Shown here piece after piece: positions 17,245 to 25,302 of a DNA stretch of 38,484 bases. Below the pieces are notes generated by a model. The model was not told where the DNA came from and did not search any database. It saw nothing but the letters and a program-made list of their open reading frames with translations. A program made the translations under genes and the position numbers. Source of the DNA: Phycisphaerales bacterium (lineage in GTDB: Bacteria > Planctomycetota > Phycisphaerae > Phycisphaerales > UBA1924); the NCBI GenBank assembly GCA_029260315.1, contig JAJDDM010000091.1, positions 1 through 38,484 on the forward strand, written 5' to 3'. Each line of letters starts with the position of its first letter. The stretch's first letter is position 1.

Positions 17245-18612
17245 TCAATCCGCTTGATCGCCGGATCGCTCCCCGCCCAACCCCATGCGCCGGACGAACC
17301 ACCACTCCGCCCCGAAGATCACACCCATCCCCCCCAGCGACACCCAGACCACCAGCGGGTCCGACACCCACTTGGCCCACAGGAACGCCCCCAGCACGAT
17401 CGCGTCCAGCACCAGCGCCGCCAGCACCACCCACCCCCTGGCCCCCACATCCTCGCGCAGATATCGAAACACGCCCCAGTGGATCGCCATATCCATCACG
17501 ATGTAGAACACCGCCCCCAGCGACGCGATCCGCCCGAGATCGAAGAACACCGCCAGCCCCATCGCCAGCACCGCCGTGTACACCAGCGTGTGCTTCTGGA
17601 TCCGCCCGGGCATCCCGAAGTGGCTGTGCGGCACCAGCTCCATCTTCGTCAGCATCGCGAACATCCGCGACGCCGCGAACATGCTCGCGATGATCCCCGA
17701 GATCGTCGCCACGATCGCCAACCCGATCGTCAGCCACTCGCCCCACCGCCCCACCGCCGGCTTGGCCGCCTCGGCCAGCGACGAATCCCGCGCCGCCACG
17801 ACCTCCTCGATCGACAGATTTCCGGCCACCGCAAGCGCCACAAGGAGATAGAGCACCGTGCAGATCACCAGCGAGATGATGATCGACCGCCCCACGTTCT
17901 TCTTGGGCTCGGTGATCTCATCGCCGCTGTTGGTGATCGTCGTGAAGCCCTTGTACGCCAGGATCGACAGCGCCACCCCCGCCAGGAACCCCCCGATCCC
18001 TCCGCCCATCTCGCCGCTGGTCGAGACCGCCTCGAACGTCAGCCCCGAGATCCAGACGCCGAGCCCCGCGAAGATCGCGATCCCCGCGATCTTGATGATC
18101 GCGGTCACCTTGCTCAGCGCGCCGATCACCTCGTTTCCCATCAGGTTGACGACGAACGCCCCCGCGATCAGCCCCACCGCGAGCACCGGCACCAGCCACG
18201 AACCCGACCCCTCCCCGAAGATCCGCAGCGTGTACGTCCCAAAGGTCCGCGCCACCAGGCTCTCGTTGATCACCATCGAGAGGTACATCAACAGCGAGCC
18301 CGCGGCCGTCATCACCCCCTTCCCGTACGCCTTCTTCAGGATCATCGCGATCCCGCCCGCCGACGGGTACTCGTTGCACACCTTGACATACGAGTACGCG
18401 CTGAACGCAACCACCAGCGCACCGCCCAGGAACGCGATCGGGAACAGCCCGCCCACCAGTTCGGCGACCTGCCCGGTCAGCGCGAAGATCCCCGCGCCGA
18501 TCATCACCCCCGTCCCCATCGCCACCGACCCGAACAGGCTCAGGCTGTCCTTGCGATACTCATCGCCGTGCTCGTGCGAGCCGCCCGAGCCCGCGTCGCC
18601 GTCATGGTCCAT
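17245..18612 (-). CDS. APC-superfamily amino acid permease
   Basis: About 455 residues. I place the start at 18612 (MDHDGDAGSGGSHEHGDE), just before the family opening SLSLFGSVAMGTGVMIGAGIFALTGQVAEL, which is the first broken helix of APC transporters. A G-rich stretch (GGGGGGCGGGG) precedes that ATG. The open frame continues upstream through a repeat element and should be ignored. About twelve hydrophobic helices follow, with VALSILAYKGFTTITNSGDEI and PKKNVGRSIIISL matching the conserved loop after helix 6. It probably carries amino acids or related cations across the inner membrane; the substrate cannot be read from sequence. It has no clear operon partner. A His/Asp-rich N-terminus is unusual but short. 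Confidence 0.88.
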   Translation of the reverse strand: MDHDGDAGSGGSHEHGDEYRKDSLSLFGSVAMGTGVMIGAGIFALTGQVAELVGGLFPIAFLGGALVVAFSAYSYVKVCNEYPSAGGIAMILKKAYGKGVMTAAGSLLMYLSMVINESLVARTFGTYTLRIFGEGSGSWLVPVLAVGLIAGAFVVNLMGNEVIGALSKVTAIIKIAGIAIFAGLGVWISGLTFEAVSTSGEMGGGIGGFLAGVALSILAYKGFTTITNSGDEITEPKKNVGRSIIISLVICTVLYLLVALAVAGNLSIEEVVAARDSSLAEAAKPAVGRWGEWLTIGLAIVATISGIIASMFAASRMFAMLTKMELVPHSHFGMPGRIQKHTLVYTAVLAMGLAVFFDLGRIASLGAVFYIVMDMAIHWGVFRYLREDVGARGWVVLAALVLDAIVLGAFLWAKWVSDPLVVWVSLGGMGVIFGAEWWFVRRMGLGGERSGDQAD

Positions 18613-18731
18613 CGCCCCGCCCCCCATCTCGCGATGCAACAACGCACGGCACCAGACCCCTCGCGGGTCGGCGCGCCCGGACATACTAGCGGCGCCGCAA
18701 ACTCGCTCTCCGCCGGCCTCCCGAACGTTCT

Positions 18732-18927
18732 GCGTCAACTGGCGGAGAACTCGAACAGATGCGGATGACCGAGCGACGTGCCACCAGCCGTGGCTCTGCA
18801 CGGCTGGTGCTTCTGGGAGAGCGCCATGAAACACCAACCGCTCAAAGCAGCGGTTGGTGGCACGACGCTGGACACGCGCGCAAGCATCCCGCCGCGAAGC
18901 ACTTGTGACAAATGACCCAAATGGCTC
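18732..18927. repeat. BIME-like inverted hairpin pair, copy 2, in 196-bp repeat
   Basis: The core is 18778-18863. Hairpin 1 has arms at 18782-18792 and 18799-18809, loop GCTCTG. Hairpin 2 has arms at 18832-18842 and 18849-18859, loop CAAAGC. All arms equal those of copy 1. Homology to the 22-kb copy runs well beyond the core, from GCGTCAACTGG at the left to GGCTC at the right, over 196 bp with no length change. It fills most of the 401-bp gap between the permease start and the next gene. Nothing else was recognised there. Confidence 0.88.
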
Positions 18928-19013
18928 CTCCCGCGAGCGGCCACCGAAACGCCGATCCCACGAAACACCCATCCCGCGACTACCATCAAACAGCAAGAAA
19001 CGCGAGGTGAATC

Positions 19014-19685
19014 ATGCACGAGCAGCTCAAGTCCGATGTCGAGAAGATCGTTGAAGAAGGCGAGCGCGTCTCCGAGCGCGTCCGCGACGCCGTCGAAGAC
19101 GCCGCCGGCCGCGCCAAGGCCACGCCCTCCAGGCTCTCAGAGCTCACCCAGGCCGCCATCGACGGCGCCGTCAACGCCGCCGACCGTTCGGCGCCCGACA
19201 ACCCCGAGAGCACCCTCCGCCAGGTCGTCGACGGCGTCACCGACGCCCTCCAGCGCACCGCCCAGGCCACCCGCCTCGCGGTCGAAGAAGCCGCCGGCGA
19301 TGGCAGGGCCTACGCCGAGGACGAGCTCCACAGCGTCGCCGCCGACTTCCGCACCGTCGCCGACATGTTCGTCGAGACCGTCGAACGGGCCGCGACGGGT
19401 GCGCGCGACCAGACCTCCAAGCACGTCCACGCCCTGCGCGACCACGCCGAACGCACCTTCAACGCCGCCCGCCCCTCCATCGAGGACGCCGCCAAAGCCG
19501 CCGCGACACACCCGATCTCCCTCGCCGGCGAGTCCGTCGCCGCCACCGCCAAGCTCACCCGCGAGGCCGCCGGCGGGCTCTTCTCCGCCGTCGGCAAGCT
19601 CCTCCAATCAACAGGCGACCGCATCAGCCCCAAGGACAAAGCCGCCGGCGATCCGCCCGCCCCCTCGGACCAGACGCCCTCATGA
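19014..19685 (+). CDS. helical, alanine-rich coil protein
   Basis: 223 residues, no signal peptide, almost entirely predicted helix. The start at 19014 has GAGGTG four bases upstream. The N-terminus MHEQLKSDVEKIVEEGERVSERVRDAVEDA begins an amphipathic pattern that continues throughout (ATRLAVEEAA, AFEETVERAATGARD-like stretches), ending in a proline/aspartate tail. The opening resembles small conserved proteins annotated only as DUFs (possibly DUF6781, from memory). Apolipoprotein- or phasin-like coating of a surface is one possible role. Its stop overlaps by 6 bp (TCATGA) that of the convergent ABC1-like gene. Its codons are C-rich like the surrounding minus-strand DNA. Confidence 0.8.
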   Translation: MHEQLKSDVEKIVEEGERVSERVRDAVEDAAGRAKATPSRLSELTQAAIDGAVNAADRSAPDNPESTLRQVVDGVTDALQRTAQATRLAVEEAAGDGRAYAEDELHSVAADFRTVADMFVETVERAATGARDQTSKHVHALRDHAERTFNAARPSIEDAAKAAATHPISLAGESVAATAKLTREAAGGLFSAVGKLLQSTGDRISPKDKAAGDPPAPSDQTPS

Positions 19686-21359
19686 TCGCCGGGCCAGCCA
19701 AAGAAAGATCAGCCGCGCCGCCGCCGACAGGATCGCCAGAATAAACCCGATCGTCGCCACGACGGTCAGCGCCGAACTCTCGCGATCCACGCTGTCGGCC
19801 AGCACCAGCACCGCCGACCCGACGACCACCGACGCGATCCCCAGCGACCACGAGATGTTCATGCTCGCCCGCTCGACCTCATCGGTCAGCTCGTTCAGCC
19901 CCTTGTGGTCCAGCTGCATCGACAGGCTGTTCCGCCGGATCGATCGCAGCAGCCCCCCGATCTCCTCGGGCAGATCCTCGATCAGATCCGCGTAGCTCAC
20001 CAGCGCGCCCTCCGCCCGCTCCTTGAACGCCCGCCACCCGTGCCGCTGACGCACCAGCCGCTCCACATGCGGATGCACATACTGCACCAGATCGAACTCC
20101 GGCGCGATCGACGACGCCACCGACTCGATCGTCGTCAGCGCTTTAATCAGATACACCACGTCCGCCGGGCAGCGCAGATGAAACCTCCGCAGCACCGAGA
20201 AGAACTCGTCCAGCAGTCGCCCCATCCGGATCGACTTCAGCGTCCCCTCGTGGAACTCGTCGATGAACCGCCAGACCGCCGACCGGAACGCCCGATCGTC
20301 CAGCATGGATGGGTCCGCGCCCGACAGCTCCACCGCCAGCCGCACCACCCGATCCAGATCCCCGCTGATCGCCCCGTAGGTGATCCCCGCGATCTGGTCC
20401 AGCGTCCGCGGCTCGATCAGCCCGGTCATCCCGCAATCCACGAAGCACAGTCGCCCCTCCTCCAGCACGAAGATGTTCCCCGGGTGCGGGTCGGCGTGGA
20501 AGAACCCGATCTTCAGGCACTGGCGGAACACCGCGTCCGCCCCGTTGCGCACGATCGCCTCGCGCTCCGGCGCCTCCAGCTCCGAGACGTCCAGGTCCGA
20601 CAGCAGCGTCCCCTTGATCTCCTCCATCACCAGCACCGACGGCGTCCCCAGATCCCGGTAGACCCGCGGAAACGTCACCCCGTCGATCTCGCCGAAGTCC
20701 TCGTGCATCCGCTCCATCGAGCTCGCCTCGACCAGCAAGTCCGTCTCCCGATGGAGCTGCCGACTGAACTCGTCGATCACCGCTTCGGAATCAAACCCCA
20801 TCGATTCGATGTGCGGGCTCACCAGCCGGCTCAGCAGCCGCATCAGCTCGATGTCCGCCTCCAGCCGCTCGCGGATCCCCGGCCGCAGAACCTTGAGCAC
20901 GACGCCCTCGCCGCTGCGCAGCGTCGCCCGGTGCACCTGCGCGATCGACGCCCCCGCCAGCGCCTCGTGCTCGATCGACGCGAAGTCCCGCTCCAGACGC
21001 TCGCCCAGGTCGCGCTCCAGGAACGCCCCGATCCCACCATCGCCCTCCCACGCCACCGCCGGCACCTTGCCCTGCAACCGCTTCAGCTCCTCGATCCAAT
21101 CCGCCGGCAACAGGTCCCGCCGCGTGCTGGCGATCTGCCCCAGCTTGATGAACGTCGAGCCCAGCTCCTCCAGCAGCAGCCGCACACGCACCGCCGTCGG
21201 GCGCTGGGCCGTCTCCTCCGCCACCGTCTTGTCCACGAACCGATCGAGACCGATCTCGCGCAGCACGGTCCCGAATCCGAACCGCGTCAACGCCCCGGCG
21301 ACCTGCGCCGCCCGTGGCGCAGACCGCAACGCCGCCCCGATATGCACACGCCCTGTCAC
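19680..21359 (-). CDS. ABC1/UbiB-family atypical kinase
   Basis: 559 residues from a GTG start at 21359. Family marks in order: the KxGQ motif as STFIKLGQIASTRRDLLP (72-75), the Ala-rich nucleotide loop AGASIAQVHRA (135-145), Lys156 in VVLKVLRPG, HADPHPGN with the catalytic Asp (288-295), and VDCGMTG (307-313) where many members have DFG. Two C-terminal membrane helices follow (ASVVVGSAVLVLADSV and TVVATIGFILAILSAA). Known members (UbiB, COQ8) support ubiquinone synthesis as membrane-bound ATPases. No ubiquinone genes lie nearby, so the pathway is not shown. DFG to DCG is a visible departure, but the Asp is kept. The stop overlaps the convergent coil gene by 6 bp. Confidence 0.92.
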   Translation of the reverse strand: MTGRVHIGAALRSAPRAAQVAGALTRFGFGTVLREIGLDRFVDKTVAEETAQRPTAVRVRLLLEELGSTFIKLGQIASTRRDLLPADWIEELKRLQGKVPAVAWEGDGGIGAFLERDLGERLERDFASIEHEALAGASIAQVHRATLRSGEGVVLKVLRPGIRERLEADIELMRLLSRLVSPHIESMGFDSEAVIDEFSRQLHRETDLLVEASSMERMHEDFGEIDGVTFPRVYRDLGTPSVLVMEEIKGTLLSDLDVSELEAPEREAIVRNGADAVFRQCLKIGFFHADPHPGNIFVLEEGRLCFVDCGMTGLIEPRTLDQIAGITYGAISGDLDRVVRLAVELSGADPSMLDDRAFRSAVWRFIDEFHEGTLKSIRMGRLLDEFFSVLRRFHLRCPADVVYLIKALTTIESVASSIAPEFDLVQYVHPHVERLVRQRHGWRAFKERAEGALVSYADLIEDLPEEIGGLLRSIRRNSLSMQLDHKGLNELTDEVERASMNISWSLGIASVVVGSAVLVLADSVDRESSALTVVATIGFILAILSAAARLIFLWLARRS

Positions 21360-21434
21360 GGGCAGAGTCTATCCTCGACCGAACAGCCCCCTCGTCGCCG
21401 CCTCACCGCCCCAAAGCGCCCGGAGACCACCGCC

Positions 21435-21911
21435 ATGACCAGCGACGCCGATCAGCTCGCCGAGGCCTGGGCCACCAACTGCCGCATCAACCGCCTGCTC
21501 CTCGACACAATCACCGACGAGGGCATGGACTGCACCCTCTCCAAACGCGGCGGCCGAGGCGTCGCCGGCGAGTTCGCACACGTCCACAACATCCGACTCG
21601 CCCACCTCGAAAAACGCGCCAAACACCTCGCCGTCGGCGTCCCCAAGCTCTCCCCCAGCGACCACCCGCCGAAGCAAGAACTCATCTCCGCCCTCGACGC
21701 CTCCGATCCCGCGATCGCAGAACTCCTCCTCGCCGTCGCCGACGCCAAGCCCAAGCACCGCGGCTTCCGCAAGGGCATCTTCACCACCCTCAGCTACTTC
21801 ATCGCCCACGAGGCCCACCACCGAGGCCGCATCCTGCTCACGCTCAAGGTCTCCGGCCACACCCTCGACAGAAACACCCAGATGGCAATCTGGGCCTGGG
21901 ACCAGCTCTAG
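21435..21911 (+). CDS. DinB-like four-helix protein
   Basis: 158 residues from the ATG at 21435, with CGGAG nine bases upstream. The open frame extends far upstream antisense to the ABC1-like gene and that part is a shadow. The protein is a four-helix bundle candidate with His49/His51 (FAHVHNIRLAHL) and His125, His128, His129 (YFIAHEAHHRGRILLTL). These are the positions of the metal triad in the DinB/YfiT fold. DinB relatives act as metal-dependent thiol transferases or have no known role; the substrate here is unknown. It is divergent from the ABC1-like gene with a 75-bp gap that must hold both promoters. A hairpin repeat follows 60 bp downstream. Confidence 0.85.
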   Translation: MTSDADQLAEAWATNCRINRLLLDTITDEGMDCTLSKRGGRGVAGEFAHVHNIRLAHLEKRAKHLAVGVPKLSPSDHPPKQELISALDASDPAIAELLLAVADAKPKHRGFRKGIFTTLSYFIAHEAHHRGRILLTLKVSGHTLDRNTQMAIWAWDQL

Positions 21912-21970
21912 AACGACGTGAGCTCAATCGAAGCGGGCGGCATCACAGGCCCGACCGTCAGAGCGCTTTG

Positions 21971-22166
21971 CGTCAACTGGCGGAGAACTTGAACAAATGC
22001 GGATGGCCGCGTGACGTGCCATCAGCCGTGGCTTTGCACGGCTGGTGCTTCTGCGGTCGCGCCATGAAACACCAACCGCTCAAAGCAGCGGTTGGTGGCA
22101 CGACGCAAGACACGCGCACAAGCATCCCGCCGCGAAGCACTCGTGACAAGCGACGCAAAAGGCTCA
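21971..22166. repeat. BIME-like inverted hairpin pair, copy 3, in 196-bp repeat
   Basis: The core is 22017-22102. Hairpin 1 has arms 22021-22031 and 22038-22048, loop GCTTTG, with one C-to-T change that leaves a T-G pair. Hairpin 2 has arms 22071-22081 and 22088-22098, loop CAAAGC. The flanks match those of copy 2 in order and length. It lies in a 694-bp gap. From 22167 to 22550 I see no gene, only G/C-rich sequence with open frames lacking family character. Confidence 0.88.
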
Positions 22167-22554
22167 TCAGGGAGGGCGTCTACCGGCCCCTTTCTCCTCT
22201 ACCACGCCTCGTATGTTCGCGCGTCCACATCCTCCTTACGAACAGATGACGAGCCAACACCGCGCACGGATTCGAGCAATGGAAGAAACATGAAGGACGA
22301 ATGAACGCCGTCCCGGCCGGGCCCGCGATGATCCGCCCGCCGACCACACGCTGCGAACGCGCTCAATCCGCACTAAAGAAAGCGACTCGAACCCATTCCG
22401 CACCGAGCCCGGTTCGCAAACGCACCCGGACGCCGGACCTGAGGCTCTGCGAAGGTCCGGATCCGCGTTCACCCTGCGCCCATCCCCGCCGAACGCGCCC
22501 GCAAAGCTCTCACGCCCAGCCCGCCTCCACAGCCAAACCTCGAACGCACATCAC

Positions 22555-22581
22555 AAAAAAACGCCCGGCACTCGCCGGGCG
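22555..22581 (-). terminator. rho-independent terminator
   Basis: On the minus strand a perfect 8-bp stem (CGCCCGGC and GCCGGGCG, 4-nt loop) is followed by seven T. It starts 24 bp after the stop of the BNR-propeller lipoprotein gene, which it should end. Confidence 0.9.
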
Positions 22582-22605
22582 CTCGCGATCAAAGGCGTCG
22601 ATCTC

Positions 22606-25056
22606 TCAACCGCAACCCTGCGCAAACAGGTCCAGATACCCGAAGAAATCATCCGCGTCGATATCTCCGTCCTCGTCGATGTCCGCCCGCTCATCGCCGC
22701 TCGCGAACAGGTCCAGATACCCGAAGAAGTCCTCCGCGTCCGTGTCCCCGTCTCCGTCGATATCGCCCGCACACCCCGGCCCATTCGGCAAGGGCGAACG
22801 CCACCCCCCACGCCCGTACGTCCCCGCCGTGATCGTCCCGTTCGCAAAGTCGATCGCCAGATCCCCGATGTTCACGTTCGGCAGATCCGCCCCGTCCTTC
22901 AGCCACGTCTCGCCCGAGTCATACGACACATACACCCCGTGCCCCGAGCCCACGAACAACGTCGCCGGATCGCGCGTCCAGTCGACCTCCAGCGCCCGGG
23001 CGCTCACGCCCACCGCCAGGTCGCCCGTGTGATCGCTCCACGTCTGCCCGCCGTTGACCGTCCCGACGACCCTCGCCCCGCTGGTGTTATAAAACGTCGC
23101 GAACGCGATGTTCGGATCCGTCGGATGGCTGAACACATCGCTCACCGACGCCCCGAACAGATCCTCATCGGTCAGATTCTCCCAGTCCGCCGCGTTCACC
23201 GTCCGCCAGATCCCGCCCCGGCTGTTGCCCGTGTACACGATGTCGGAGTTGCCCAGAGCCACCGCGATCGCGTTGATCGTCCCCCCGCCGCCGACCTCGC
23301 TGCCGCTGATCGCCGTCCAGTTCGCCCCCGTGTCCGCGTCGCGCGTCCGCCAGATCCGGTTCGTCCCGCCCAAGAGCGTCCTCGCATCGTTCGGATCCAT
23401 CACCAGCGGCGCGATGAAGTTCTTCGGATCCCCACTCCAGGGTCCGGTAATCCGCGTTGCCCCGCCCCCATCCAGCCGGAACACCGCCAGGAACACATAC
23501 GTCACATACTGCCGCAGGTCCGGCTCGTCAAAGTCGTACGCGCTGAACCCCCCGTCCCCCGCCAGGATCTGCGGCCAATCCGGATCATCGATCTGCCGCT
23601 CCACCGTCCCGTTGTCCTGCGTCCCGCCGATCACCCGGTTCGGATCCGTCGGATGCAAAGAGATGTTGTAGTTCTGCGTCACCGTCAGCGTCGCGTTCGT
23701 GTCGATCCACGTCACCACGTTGTCCGTGCTCTTCCACACGCCCCCGTCGTTGCCCAGCCACACGATCCCCGTCGGCCCGAACGTCAGATAGTGCTGGTCC
23801 GGATGCACCTGCGAGCTACCACTGGTCCCATACGTCACGTCATTCCAGGTCGCCCCGCCGTTGAGCGTCCGCGTCACTCCCGCCTCGCCGTAGGTCGGGA
23901 ACACCCCGCCCGCGTACACCACGTTCTCGTTCGTCGGATCCACCGCCAGGAACGTGTCGTACCACGCCTGCGGGCGCGCGAAGTTCGGCGCGTTCGACAG
24001 CTCCGTCCATGTATCCCCGCCGTTGTTCGTCGCGAACGTCCCGAAGATGTTGCCGCCGATCGTGTACGCCGCGTACAACCGGCTCGGGTTGCTCCTGGCG
24101 ATCGCCAGCACGATCCGCCCGAACCCGTCGTTCGCCGACGGCAGCCCGTTGCCCTGACGCACGAACGTCGCCCCGCCGTCATCCGACCGATAAATCCCGT
24201 CCCCATTGATCGCGACATACAACACGCTCGGATTCGTCGGATGCAGCGCCAGGCTCGACGCGCTCCCGTCCAGCGTCGTCTCCCAGCTCAACCCGCCATC
24301 GACGCTCCGCGAATACCCCCCCGCGCCCGTGTGATGGAGCAGATCCGAGCTCCCCGCCCCGATCCCCAGCCCCGAGCAGTTGATCCCCACCTGCTCCACC
24401 GTCGCGATCCGCTCCCAGCTCGCGCCCTCGTCAAGCGATCGAAAAATCCCGTCCCCGTTGCTCCCGGTCGTGTACTCCCCCGTCCCCGCGTACACCGTCG
24501 TCGGGTTGTTCGCGTCCACCGCCACGAACCCATGATTCAGGATCGACAGCTCATCAGTCAGCGGCGTCCAGTTCAGCCCCTGGTCCACCGTCTTCCACAC
24601 GCCCCCCGACGCGCTCGCGATATACACCACGTTCTCGTCCACCGGGTGCGGCGCGATCGAAACAACCCGCCCGCTCGCCTCGTCCGGCCCCGACCAGAAC
24701 TCGTCCACGATCGGCTCCGGCCCCAGCGGCACCCACCGCGTCCCCGCATTCGCAGGCCCCAGCGATCCCCACTGCCAGTTCGGCATCGCCTCGCCCACGA
24801 TCTTCACATACCCCGGCGGAGGCGGACCGAACTCCTCGTGGTCCATCCCATATTCACCCACCAAAACCGCCGGCGGCGGCCCGTCCCACCGCGCGACCCT
24901 CGACGAGACCCCCGCCGCGAGCCCCGCCGCGAGCCCCGCCGCGAGCCCCATCTCCGTGCTCTCATCCTTCTCATTCGAGCAGCCCGCGAGCCCCACCAAA
25001 AAAGCCCCACAGCCGGCCGCCACGCCCCCCCATATCCCAAGAGTTCGTGCGCGCAT
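22606..25056 (-). CDS. BNR/sialidase-like beta-propeller lipoprotein with GC-type dockerin
   Basis: About 816 residues. The start at 25056 gives MRARTLGIWGGVAAG..., a lipoprotein signal with lipobox LAGC at Cys26, and a GGAG nine bases upstream. Another ATG 6 bp upstream is possible. After a short LAAG repeat the protein has many BNR/Asp-box type blades, such as SxDxGxTW: GVWKTVDQGLNWTPL, GIFRSLDEGASWERI, GIYRSDDGGATFVRQ, YVSYDSGETWLKDG. These fold as two stacked propellers, as in sortilin/VPS10 and photosystem-stability relatives. The tail has two dockerin halves (CAGDIDGDGDTDAEDFFGYLDLF and a second copy) ending QGCG. It is exported and lipid-anchored. The ligand is unknown; glycan binding is only one option. 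A strong terminator follows. Confidence 0.9.
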   Translation of the reverse strand: MRARTLGIWGGVAAGCGAFLVGLAGCSNEKDESTEMGLAAGLAAGLAAGVSSRVARWDGPPPAVLVGEYGMDHEEFGPPPPGYVKIVGEAMPNWQWGSLGPANAGTRWVPLGPEPIVDEFWSGPDEASGRVVSIAPHPVDENVVYIASASGGVWKTVDQGLNWTPLTDELSILNHGFVAVDANNPTTVYAGTGEYTTGSNGDGIFRSLDEGASWERIATVEQVGINCSGLGIGAGSSDLLHHTGAGGYSRSVDGGLSWETTLDGSASSLALHPTNPSVLYVAINGDGIYRSDDGGATFVRQGNGLPSANDGFGRIVLAIARSNPSRLYAAYTIGGNIFGTFATNNGGDTWTELSNAPNFARPQAWYDTFLAVDPTNENVVYAGGVFPTYGEAGVTRTLNGGATWNDVTYGTSGSSQVHPDQHYLTFGPTGIVWLGNDGGVWKSTDNVVTWIDTNATLTVTQNYNISLHPTDPNRVIGGTQDNGTVERQIDDPDWPQILAGDGGFSAYDFDEPDLRQYVTYVFLAVFRLDGGGATRITGPWSGDPKNFIAPLVMDPNDARTLLGGTNRIWRTRDADTGANWTAISGSEVGGGGTINAIAVALGNSDIVYTGNSRGGIWRTVNAADWENLTDEDLFGASVSDVFSHPTDPNIAFATFYNTSGARVVGTVNGGQTWSDHTGDLAVGVSARALEVDWTRDPATLFVGSGHGVYVSYDSGETWLKDGADLPNVNIGDLAIDFANGTITAGTYGRGGWRSPLPNGPGCAGDIDGDGDTDAEDFFGYLDLFASGDERADIDEDGDIDADDFFGYLDLFAQGCG
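24914..24949 (-). repeat. three 12-bp tandem repeats coding LAAG
   Basis: GCCGCGAGCCCC (plus strand) occurs three times without change inside the propeller lipoprotein gene. It codes the repeated Leu-Ala-Ala-Gly just after the lipidated cysteine. Copy-number change would stay in frame and alter only tether length. Confidence 0.85.
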
Positions 25057-25226
25057 GATCATCGTCTCCAAAAGGACTCCCCGAACCCCCCAACGTGCTC
25101 ACCAACTGTACCACCCATCTTCCCCACCAGATCCCAAACTTCCAGAACTTCCCCGTGACGATCTATATCCCATGCTTCCTTGGGCATCATTTGGCCAGTG
25201 CGAATCCGCTGCACAGCGAGCTCGAG

Positions 25227-25256
25227 TTGAGACGCATCAATCTATTGTAGTAAATT
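25227..25256 (+). promoter_or_regulatory. possible promoter of the AAA ATPase gene
   Basis: TTGAGA (25227-25232) and TAAATT (25251-25256) are spaced 18 nt apart in an AT-rich stretch that stands out from the GC-rich surroundings. The start codon is 47 bp further on. Box matches are partial (5/6 and 4/6). Confidence 0.35.
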
Positions 25257-25302
25257 TAGTCACTCGACTTGAAAGGTCTAAAAATGAGCCTACCATCAGC
25301 GC

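Noticed and set aside
21973-22167. Short frame reading VPPTAALSGWCF across the hairpin repeat
   Set aside because: The same peptide appears at each repeat copy because the hairpin DNA is open in that frame; no start signal or family.
22939-25158. 739-codon plus-strand frame antisense to the BNR lipoprotein
   Set aside because: Arg/Pro-rich and without domains; the minus-strand frame has a lipobox, Asp-boxes, dockerin and terminator.
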